A DNA stretch of 6,698 bases, taken from positions 1-6,698 of the forward strand of contig JAISUA010000212.1 of the NCBI GenBank assembly GCA_031272305.1, written 5' to 3'. A program made the translations under genes and the position numbers. The notes beneath the pieces are model-generated. The model saw only the letters and a list, made by a program, of their open reading frames with translations. It was not told the origin of the DNA and did not search any database. Origin of the DNA: Clostridioides sp. Its GTDB lineage: Bacteria > Bacillota > Clostridia > Peptostreptococcales > Peptostreptococcaceae. The stretch's first letter is position 1. Every line of letters starts with the position of its first letter. Shown in pieces: positions 1-5,911 of this stretch.

Positions 1-529
1 CAGCATCAGTAGATGCGTAATGAGTTCCAAATGCATCACATGTGAATAATACTCCATCTTCTTCAACATAAGTAAACATTTTATCTACCCAGTTTAAATA
101 AGGTGTAGCTAAGAATTTAAGGTTTCTTTTACCTATATTAATTACTTCGCCGTCTTTTATAATATGGAATTTGAATTCTTTGTTTATTTGTCCATCTAAA
201 TAAGTTTTGGCAGCTTTTGTGCAAATAACTTCTATTTCAGGATTTATTTCAAGTAGGTATTTCAAAGCACCTGAATGATCTGGTTCGGTATGATGAACTA
301 CTACATAATCTATAGCAGAAATATCTGTAACTTCTTTTAAATTATTAAAAAATTCATCTTTGAAGTTTTCTTTTACTGTGTCAAAAAGAACGATTTTTTC
401 GTCTTTGATAAGATATGAATTATAAGTTGTTCCATATTTTGTAGGCATAATTATATCGAATATTTCTAAGTCTTTATCATTTACGCCAACATAGTAAACA
501 TCTTTTTTGATTTCAAAAGTATTGTTCAT
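1..529 (-). CDS. fprA: FprA-type flavodiiron protein (A-type flavoprotein), N-terminal part
   Basis: Partial gene: 176 codons are visible and the 3' end lies outside the window. The start is an ATG preceded by a perfect AGGAGG six bases upstream. The visible part is the metallo-beta-lactamase-like domain of flavodiiron proteins, cytoplasmic enzymes that reduce O2 and/or NO at a diiron site next to FMN. The ligand motif HxExDH is present as HHTEPDHSG (H80, E82, D84, H85). The later acidic ligand is D165 in TCDAFG, with the usual spacing. The position that normally carries the third His (LHWPD in relatives) reads LNWVD, so N146 replaces it. The last ligand His and the C-terminal flavodoxin domain would lie beyond the edge. 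The gene is transcribed away from the radical SAM/rng genes, so it is a separate unit. The family call is secure. Whether the substrate is O2 or NO cannot be decided, and a sister lineage lacking a complete diiron site is possible. Confidence 0.9.
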   Translation of the reverse strand, partial: MNNTFEIKKDVYYVGVNDKDLEIFDIIMPTKYGTTYNSYLIKDEKIVLFDTVKENFKDEFFNNLKEVTDISAIDYVVVHHTEPDHSGALKYLLEINPEIEVICTKAAKTYLDGQINKEFKFHIIKDGEVINIGKRNLKFLATPYLNWVDKMFTYVEEDGVLFTCDAFGTHYASTDA

Positions 530-620
530 TTTTTCCTCCTAATATTTCTTAATTTTTATTAAAAAGTATAATTTATAATAACATATAAATAATACCCAAA
601 AAATTATTAATTAAACTTAA

Positions 621-770
621 AATGTGGTTGATAAGACTTTCAGGAAGTTATCTTCAATAAAAAGTAGAAAGTCTTGAAAGAAGTAGACAGAAAATCTGTG
701 ATTTTCGGAGTCGAACTTCATTACTTGGTTCGAACGTAAATTTTTATTTTTTAACGAAAATTTAGTTCTC
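621..770. repeat. Structured block of four consecutive inverted repeats
   Basis: Four perfect, non-overlapping inverted repeats follow one another. They are AAGACTTTC/GAAAGTCTT (633-641 with 667-675, 9 bp, enclosing a small GAAG/CTTC hairpin at 644-655), GAAAATC/GATTTTC (690-696 with 700-706, 3-base loop), TCGAAC/GTTCGA (711-716 with 728-733), and TAAATTTT/AAAATTTA (737-744 with 757-764). Together they fill nearly the whole block. GC is about 34% against roughly 10% on both sides. This could be a dispersed intergenic repeat, a small structured RNA, or regulatory DNA between two divergent promoters. The fourth stem is all A/T and by itself could be chance. I do not recognise the element. Confidence 0.5.
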
Positions 771-859
771 ATCATAAGTTGATTTGTATAGAAATATAAT
801 AACATAATATACTTATATAATACAAGATTTTAATAAAATAATGATTTTATAAAAAAAAA

Positions 860-868
860 TGTTATAAT
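860..868 (+). promoter_or_regulatory. Extended -10 promoter for the radical SAM-DUF2344-rng genes
   Basis: TGTTATAAT is a consensus -10 hexamer (TATAAT at 863-868) with the TG extension one base upstream. No good -35 hexamer lies 16-18 bases further up, which is tolerated with an extended -10. Transcription would begin near 875, giving a leader of about 47 bases before the ATG at 923. This places the hairpin block 621-770 upstream of the transcript. Confidence 0.6.
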
Positions 869-922
869 GTAGTATGAAGTTTTGTAAACAGATGAAAAAT
901 AATTTGGAGGAAAAATATTTAA

Positions 923-2953
923 ATGCAAAATGAAATTTTTACAAACGATAGAGTAGATTTAAAAAAGATATTAAAAAAGGTAAATAAACCTTCAAGATAT
1001 ATAGGAAATGAAGTAAATTCTATTCATAAAGATATAGAAAATAAAGAATATATAAGATATGGTCTTTGTTTTCCAGATATATATGATGTTGGAATGAGTC
1101 ATCTTGGAAGTCATATATTATATGATGTTTTGAACAAAAACGAAAATATTTACTGTGAAAGAGTATTTGCACCAGCACCAGATATGGAAGAAAAGATGAG
1201 AGAAAATGATATAAAATTATTTGCTCTTGAGTCAAGACAAAAAGTTAGAAATTTTGACTTTTTAGGATTTACGCTTCAATACGAACTTTCTTATTCAAAT
1301 ATACTTAATATGTTGGATTTAGCAGATGTTAGTTTGCTTAGCAGTGATAGAAAACTTGATGAACCATTTGTAATGGTGGGAGGACCTTGTGCATATAACT
1401 GTGAGCCTATAGCAGATTTTGTGGATATAGTGGTGCTTGGCGAAGGAGAATATGTAACTATAAAAATTCTAGAAGAATATAAAAAATGGAAAGAAAAAAT
1501 TTTATCTAAAGACTATGCAAATTCAAATTATGCACAAAGTCAAACTAAATTAATAGATAACGAAAATATTTGCAAAGAAAAAAGTGTTATAGAGGATGAA
1601 AATACTTGCAAAGAAAAAAGTGTTATAGAGGATAAAAATATTTGCAATGAAGATGATATTTCAATTAATTTAAGGGATGAATTTCTTCTACAAATAGCGA
1701 ATATAGAAGGTGTGTACATTCCTAAATTTTATGATGTATCATACAATGAAGATGGAATAGTTAAAGAAGTTGTGCCAAACAAAGAAAATATTCCTCAAAG
1801 ACCTAAGAAAACTATTATCAGAGAAATGGACGAAGTAGAATATCCAAGAAAAATAGTAATACCTTATATAGATACTGTACACGATAGAATTGTGCTTGAA
1901 ATTTTTAGAGGATGTACGAGAGGATGTAGATTTTGTCAAGCAGGTATAATTTATCGACCAATTAGGGAAAAATCAATAGCAAGATTAAAAGAATTGCTTG
2001 ATGATTTGATAAAAAATACAGGATATGATGAAATTTCACTTTCTTCTTTGAGTACAAGTGATTATTCAAAAATACTTGAACTTACAGATATGTTAGTAGA
2101 AGAATATGCTAAGAAAAATATAGGAATTTCACTTCCTTCGCTTAGATTAGATAATTTTTCTATGGAACTTGCAGATAAGATTCAACAAGTTAGAAAATCA
2201 TCACTTACTTTCGCACCAGAAGCAGGCACTCAAAGACTTAGAGATGTTATAAACAAAGGAGTAAGTGAAAATGACCTTGAAAGTGCTGTATCAAAGGCAT
2301 TTGAAATGGGATGGAACAGTGTAAAATTATATTTTATGATAGGTCTTCCTACAGAAACATATGAAGACTTAGATGGAATAAAATCTCTTGCATACGATGT
2401 TATAAATATCTATAGAAATGTTCACGAAGGAAAATTAAAATCAAAATTCTCTGTTACAGTGAGTACGTCTACATTTGTTCCTAAGCCATTCACACCATTC
2501 CAATGGGTTGCACAGGACAGAAACGAGGACGTAATCAAAAAACAAAGATATTTAGTAGAAAAATTAAAAAACAAAAATATAAAATATAAATATCATGACG
2601 ATCTTACAAGTTTGCTTGAAGCAGTATTTGCAAGAGGTGACAGAAGACTTGGAAAAGTAATATTAGATGCTTTTAAAAATGGAGCAAAATTTGATGGATG
2701 GTCAGAGTATTTTGATTTTGAAATATGGAAAGATGCTATGGAAAAAAATAATCTAAGTATAGATTTTTATGCTTATAGAGTTAGAGATTATGAAGAAGTT
2801 CTTCCTTGGGACCATATTGATGTAGGAGTATCCAAAGAATTCTTGATAAGAGAAAATGAAAAAGCAAAAAAATCTGAAATCACTTATGATTGTAGAAAAA
2901 ATTGCAATGCTTGTGGTGTAAATACAACTGATATAGGGAAGGGGTTGTGCTAA
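923..2953 (+). CDS. B12-binding-like radical SAM protein, TIGR03960 type
   Basis: 676 residues; function unknown. The start is an ATG with GGAGG at 906-910, a rather long 12-base spacing. Residues about 45-185 form a cobalamin-binding-like Rossmann region (PDIYDVGMSHLG at 51-62, VGGPC at 152-156, LGEGE at 172-176). The usual DxHxxG histidine motif is not evident, so B12 binding is uncertain. Residues about 200-245 are a low-complexity insertion containing 12-residue repeats. The radical SAM core follows, with CTRGCRFC (C331, C335, C338) for the 4Fe-4S cluster, then SLPSLRLD and the TFAPEAGTQRLR region. The C-terminal tail carries another CxxxCxxC (C657, C661, C664) and ends in C676. The family is commonly paired or fused with TIGR03936, which is the next gene here with no intervening base. 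RNase G follows, so an RNA- or ribosome-linked modification is a reasonable inference, but no substrate is shown. Family assignment is confident and the reaction is not. Confidence 0.9.
   Translation: MQNEIFTNDRVDLKKILKKVNKPSRYIGNEVNSIHKDIENKEYIRYGLCFPDIYDVGMSHLGSHILYDVLNKNENIYCERVFAPAPDMEEKMRENDIKLFALESRQKVRNFDFLGFTLQYELSYSNILNMLDLADVSLLSSDRKLDEPFVMVGGPCAYNCEPIADFVDIVVLGEGEYVTIKILEEYKKWKEKILSKDYANSNYAQSQTKLIDNENICKEKSVIEDENTCKEKSVIEDKNICNEDDISINLRDEFLLQIANIEGVYIPKFYDVSYNEDGIVKEVVPNKENIPQRPKKTIIREMDEVEYPRKIVIPYIDTVHDRIVLEIFRGCTRGCRFCQAGIIYRPIREKSIARLKELLDDLIKNTGYDEISLSSLSTSDYSKILELTDMLVEEYAKKNIGISLPSLRLDNFSMELADKIQQVRKSSLTFAPEAGTQRLRDVINKGVSENDLESAVSKAFEMGWNSVKLYFMIGLPTETYEDLDGIKSLAYDVINIYRNVHEGKLKSKFSVTVSTSTFVPKPFTPFQWVAQDRNEDVIKKQRYLVEKLKNKNIKYKYHDDLTSLLEAVFARGDRRLGKVILDAFKNGAKFDGWSEYFDFEIWKDAMEKNNLSIDFYAYRVRDYEEVLPWDHIDVGVSKEFLIRENEKAKKSEITYDCRKNCNACGVNTTDIGKGLC
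1562..1648 (+). repeat. 36-bp in-frame tandem repeat, about 2.4 copies
   Basis: Units at 1562-1597 and 1598-1633 differ at one base of 36 (ATATTT versus ATACTT, Ile to Thr). A partial third unit begins at 1634 and matches for about 15 bases before diverging. The unit encodes ENICKEKSVIED, so a cysteine recurs every 12 residues (C217, C229, C241). It lies between the N-terminal Rossmann-like region and the radical SAM core, where a variable linker can be tolerated. Near identity of the first two units points to recent duplication by slippage. Confidence 0.9.
2936..2944 (+). promoter_or_regulatory. Ribosome binding site inside the radical SAM gene's 3' end
   Basis: GGGAAGGGG lies within the last codons of the radical SAM gene, nine bases before the ATG at 2954. 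The upstream stop TAA directly abuts that ATG. The same bases encode the tail residues GKG before the final Leu-Cys. The arrangement favours coupled translation of the two proteins. Confidence 0.6.
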
Positions 2954-3652
2954 ATGGGAAAAATCATTCGAGCAAAATTTAAAAAAGAAGGAGATATGAT
3001 TTTTATATCTCATCTTGATTTACAAAGACTGTTACAGAGAGCCTTCAGAAGAGCAGGAATAGATTTAGCCTATTCTGAAGGGTTCAATCCTCATCCTAAG
3101 ATGAGTTATGGAAATGCTCTTGCTCTTGGAACTGAAAGTCAAGGAGAATACGTCGACATAGAAATTAAAGATGATATTACTCCAGAAGAATTCATTGAAC
3201 AAATTTCAAAACAACTTCCTGCTGGAATTCAATTTACAAAAGCTATAGAAATAACAAATGAAACACCTTCACTTTCATCAATTATTGATTATGGTGAGTA
3301 TATTTTTACTATAGAATTAAAAAGAGCTTTGAGTAAAGAGTTTGTCAAAGGCAAGATTGTTGATTTTATGAACAAACCGAACTTTTTCGTAGAAAAGAAG
3401 AACAAAAAAGGAAATATTATAGAAGTAGATATTAGACCTCTTATTAGAACTTTTGATATGATAAATGTAGAAGAAGATAAACTTGTCTTAGTAGCTGTTT
3501 TAGCAACTGGTTCTAAGAAAAATTTAAATACAAATTTATTTATACCTATAATTTTAGAATTGTTTGGAATAGAAATGGATCCACTTGATGTTGATATTCT
3601 AAGAAGAGATCTATATGTTTGCGTAGATGGAGAAATAGAAACACCTTTTTAA
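2954..3652 (+). CDS. Radical SAM-linked protein, TIGR03936 / DUF2344
   Basis: 232 residues, with a start fixed by the abutting stop codon and the upstream GGGAAGGGG. The N-terminal half carries the family hallmarks: RAKFKKEGDMIFISHLD (residues 6-22), the arginine-rich helix QRAFRRAG (28-35), and GFNPHPKMSYG (43-53) followed by ALALGTESQGEYVD (55-68). There is no signal peptide or membrane segment, so it is cytoplasmic. The family is defined by its link to TIGR03960 radical SAM proteins, to which it is fused in some organisms. Here the two genes are immediately adjacent and probably translationally coupled, so the proteins likely act as a complex. The biochemical role is not known to me. The conserved His and Arg residues could suit nucleic-acid or substrate binding, but that is a guess. 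Length is normal for the family and nothing looks broken. Confidence 0.9.
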   Translation: MGKIIRAKFKKEGDMIFISHLDLQRLLQRAFRRAGIDLAYSEGFNPHPKMSYGNALALGTESQGEYVDIEIKDDITPEEFIEQISKQLPAGIQFTKAIEITNETPSLSSIIDYGEYIFTIELKRALSKEFVKGKIVDFMNKPNFFVEKKNKKGNIIEVDIRPLIRTFDMINVEEDKLVLVAVLATGSKKNLNTNLFIPIILELFGIEMDPLDVDILRRDLYVCVDGEIETPF

Positions 3653-3665
3653 AAAAGAGAAAGTT

Positions 3666-3671
3666 GGAGAG
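3666..3671 (+). promoter_or_regulatory. Ribosome binding site deciding a TTG start for rng
   Basis: GGAGAG stands seven bases before TTG at 3679. That TTG opens the frame with MKKIIVET, the expected N-terminus of the RNase E/G family. No ATG or GTG in frame nearby has a comparable site, so the TTG is preferred. A TTG start may keep expression lower than that of the upstream pair. Confidence 0.7.
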
Positions 3672-3678
3672 TTAAAAA

Positions 3679-5427
3679 TTGAAAAAAATTATTGTGGAAA
3701 CAACTGTTTTAAGTCAAAAGACAGCAGTTCTGGAAGATGAGAAACTTTCAGAACTGCTTATTGACACAAAAAAATCAAAAAAAAATATTTCAAATGTATA
3801 TAGAGGAATTGTCCGTAAAAAATTGGATGGAATAGATGCCTGTTTTGTTGATATTGGAGATAAAGAAGAAGCATACTTGCGACTTCCAAGCGACATTAGA
3901 GTAATAACACGTCAAACAGTAGATAATGAAATAGATATACAAAAGAATCAAAAAAAAGAAATGAATTTAGAAAAAGTCAAGATACATCAAGGCGACGATA
4001 TTCTTGTGCAGATTGCAAAAGAGGATATAGGAACTAAAAATGCTAAGCTTAATACAGAGATAAGTATTTCTGGAAAGTTTTTGGTGTATATACCTTCTAA
4101 TGATAGACTTACTATTTCAAAAAAAATAAAAGATAAAAGTGAAATTCAAAGACTGAAAAATTTATTTGAAACAGCATTTGTAGAAATATTAAAAGATGAA
4201 ATAGAATCTTATAAAGAACAACAAGATGAAAATAATAAACAAGAGCAACAAAAAATAAATTCTACAGAAAAACTAGATAAAAATAACAAACAAGAGCAAG
4301 AAAAAATAAATTCTACAGAAAAACTAGATAAAAATAACAAACAAGAGCAACAAAAAATAAATTGTACAGAAAAATTAGATGAAATCAATAGAAGAAACAA
4401 AAATATAGAAAAAAAATTCACCAAAGATATTTTTTATAAAGATATTTTCTATGATGAAGAAAGCAAAAAAAACATCTATGCAAAATTTGGAGGTTTTGTT
4501 ATTAGAACTGAAGCTATAGAAGCCACTCAAGAAGAGTTTGAAGAAGAAATAAAAAATCTTATGGACAAATATAGAAATATTTTGAAGGAATTCAAATTAG
4601 GAATAGGACCAAAGTTGATTTATCAAAGTGAAAGTTCTGCTATTAGATACATCGATGAGAAATTTGATGACGATGTAGATATGATAATTTGCGATGATGA
4701 AGAGTTTTACGAAGAATTAAGACAAAAATTCAAAAAAATAGATAGAAGTTATTTAGATAAACTTTTTTTAGAAAAAAATGACGATATTTTCAATCTTTAT
4801 GGTGTAGAAAAACAAATTAAAAAACTTATTTCTAAAAATGTTTGGTTGAAAAGTGGAGGTTTTATAGTTATAGAAAAAACAGAAGCAATGACAGTAATCG
4901 ATGTCAACTCAGGTAAATTCACAAAGGGAAGTTCACTTGAAGATACAGCATTCAGAACAAATATAGAGGCAGCAAAAGAAATAGCATATCAATTGAAATT
5001 AAGAGATATAGGTGGAATGGTCTTAATTGATTTCATTGATATGAAAAAAAGAAAAAATAAAAGAGAACTACTAGAAACATTAGAAAAAGAATTTTTGGAA
5101 GTGAAAGATAGAAGAAAAACAGAAATTTTAGGAATCACAAGACTTGGACTTGTTGAAGTTGTGAGAATGAGAGTAAAAAATACAATTAGAGATTATTATC
5201 TAAGTGATTGCAAAAATTGTGGAGCTACTAATAAAGCAAAATCAATTGAGTGTATAATTGATAATATAGAAAAAAAAGCAAGAAAAACATTCAAGCATAC
5301 AAATTCTAAAGTTGTAGAAATTTCTATTGATAAGCGTACTTACACTGAAATCATGGACAAACATTCAACAGAAATTGAAGAAATTAAGAAAAAATATGGA
5401 ATAGATTTAAAACTAATATCTAAATAA
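3679..5427 (+). CDS. rng: Ribonuclease G/E family endoribonuclease
   Basis: 582 residues from a TTG start; longer than E. coli RNase G (489). These are cytoplasmic, Mg-dependent, single-strand endonucleases for rRNA maturation and mRNA decay that prefer 5'-monophosphate ends. An S1 domain begins near residue 38 (NVYRGIVRKKLDGIDACFVDIG). The 5' sensor is VIRTEA with R276 and T277, matching R169/T170 of E. coli RNase E. The DNase I-like catalytic part has VIDVNSG (D408, N410) and LIDFIDM (D451), equivalent to D303/N305 and D346. The Zn-link is C511-K-N-C514, which joins protomers in RNase E dimers. All key residues are present, so it should be active. A Lys/Gln/Asn-rich insertion at about 175-265, including three 17-residue repeats, separates the S1/RNase H-like part from the 5' sensor. 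A shorter insertion lies in the S1 domain at about 80-98. There is no RNase E-type C-terminal scaffold. It starts 26 bases after DUF2344, so an operon is likely. Confidence 0.95.
   Translation: MKKIIVETTVLSQKTAVLEDEKLSELLIDTKKSKKNISNVYRGIVRKKLDGIDACFVDIGDKEEAYLRLPSDIRVITRQTVDNEIDIQKNQKKEMNLEKVKIHQGDDILVQIAKEDIGTKNAKLNTEISISGKFLVYIPSNDRLTISKKIKDKSEIQRLKNLFETAFVEILKDEIESYKEQQDENNKQEQQKINSTEKLDKNNKQEQEKINSTEKLDKNNKQEQQKINCTEKLDEINRRNKNIEKKFTKDIFYKDIFYDEESKKNIYAKFGGFVIRTEAIEATQEEFEEEIKNLMDKYRNILKEFKLGIGPKLIYQSESSAIRYIDEKFDDDVDMIICDDEEFYEELRQKFKKIDRSYLDKLFLEKNDDIFNLYGVEKQIKKLISKNVWLKSGGFIVIEKTEAMTVIDVNSGKFTKGSSLEDTAFRTNIEAAKEIAYQLKLRDIGGMVLIDFIDMKKRKNKRELLETLEKEFLEVKDRRKTEILGITRLGLVEVVRMRVKNTIRDYYLSDCKNCGATNKAKSIECIIDNIEKKARKTFKHTNSKVVEISIDKRTYTEIMDKHSTEIEEIKKKYGIDLKLISK
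4231..4383 (+). repeat. 51-bp in-frame tandem repeat, three copies
   Basis: Units are 4231-4281, 4282-4332 and 4333-4383. By my count, units 1 and 2 differ at 2 of 51 bases and unit 3 differs from each of them at 4. Each encodes a 17-residue hydrophilic unit of the form NNKQEQQKINSTEKLDK (residues 185-235 of RNase G), and the third has Cys in place of Ser. Composition predicts a flexible or helical, highly charged linker. The near identity suggests recent expansion, with copy number probably varying between strains. Confidence 0.95.
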
Positions 5428-5467
5428 TGATTTAGTATAAAAAATATAAATTTAGGAGAGTAGAAAA

Positions 5468-5860
5468 ATGATAAAAGCGTCAAAATTTCATGAAGAAGGA
5501 TATAATTGTGCAGAGTCTATTATAAAAGCCTACAATGAAGAATATAACAAAGATATTCCTGTAAAAATAGGTACAGGCCTTGGAGGAGGATGTGGAATAG
5601 GTTCTCTTTGTGGAGCAATGAATGCTGCAAATATAATCATTGGATTTGAAAAAGGAAGAGAAGATGCAAGTGAAGAAAACATAGGCAAACCTTATGTGCA
5701 AGCTGCAATGATAGAACTCAACAAAAAATATGAGTCATTTCTTTGTTCAGATATAAGAATAGATAAACAACACTGTGATAAGATTATAGATTTTGCTTAT
5801 GAAAATCTAATACAAACTTTGAATAGAGATGTTCTTGCAAATAACAAAGAAGAAAAATAA
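5468..5860 (+). CDS. C_GCAxxG_C_C family small redox-type protein
   Basis: 130 residues; ATG with AGGAGAG seven bases upstream. The cysteine pattern of the C_GCAxxG_C_C family (TIGR01909/PF09719) is visible: C14 in GYNCAES, then GGGCGIGSLCGAMNAA with C42 and C48, then C93 and C103 in the C-terminal third. The canonical Ala after the GC pair is Gly here. There is no signal peptide or membrane helix. The family's function is unestablished; the conserved cysteines suggest metal, Fe-S or redox binding, which is inference. It begins 40 bases after rng. No terminator lies between, so read-through from rng is possible, and AT-rich sequence at 5430-5450 could also hold a weak promoter. In many Clostridia rng is followed by the L21/L27 ribosomal protein genes, which are absent here. 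Family call confident, role unknown. Confidence 0.85.
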   Translation: MIKASKFHEEGYNCAESIIKAYNEEYNKDIPVKIGTGLGGGCGIGSLCGAMNAANIIIGFEKGREDASEENIGKPYVQAAMIELNKKYESFLCSDIRIDKQHCDKIIDFAYENLIQTLNRDVLANNKEEK

Positions 5861-5911
5861 AAATTTTTTAGCTACTAAACACAAAGATAAAAATAAGGGT
5901 GAACTTAAATT

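Larger units (their letters stand above)
530..922. other. Divergent intergenic region, no convincing gene
   Basis: This 393-base gap separates the divergent fprA and radical SAM genes. Bases 541-620 are about 9% GC by my count and 781-880 about 13%, as expected for promoter DNA. The central block 621-736 is about 34% GC and rich in inverted repeats (separate entry). A weak minus-strand promoter for fprA could be TTGGGT (594-599) and TATAAA (572-577) with a 16-base spacer, but I do not rely on it. A 62-codon minus-strand reading frame (617-805) crosses the structured block. It has no clear ribosome binding site, its sequence follows the inverted repeats, and I do not treat it as a gene. Confidence 0.7.

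Noticed and set aside
705..735. tRNA-like T-arm (GTTCGA on either strand)
   Set aside because: The bases around TTCGA do not form a 5-bp T stem, and no acceptor, D or anticodon arms can be found. TCGAAC/GTTCGA is only a simple inverted repeat.
617..805. 62-codon minus-strand reading frame in the intergenic region
   Set aside because: It has no clear ribosome binding site, spans the inverted repeats whose symmetry dictates its sequence, and shows no recognisable domain. I treat it as a by-product of the structured block.
1562..1648. CRISPR-like array from the 36-bp repeated units
   Set aside because: The units are directly adjacent with no spacers, lie in frame within a coding sequence, and are only about 2.4 copies.
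5864..5880. Possible terminator after the C_GCAxxG_C_C gene (TTTAG/CTAAA)
   Set aside because: The stem is only five A/T-rich pairs, and the T-run precedes rather than follows it on the plus strand. It is too weak to stop transcription.
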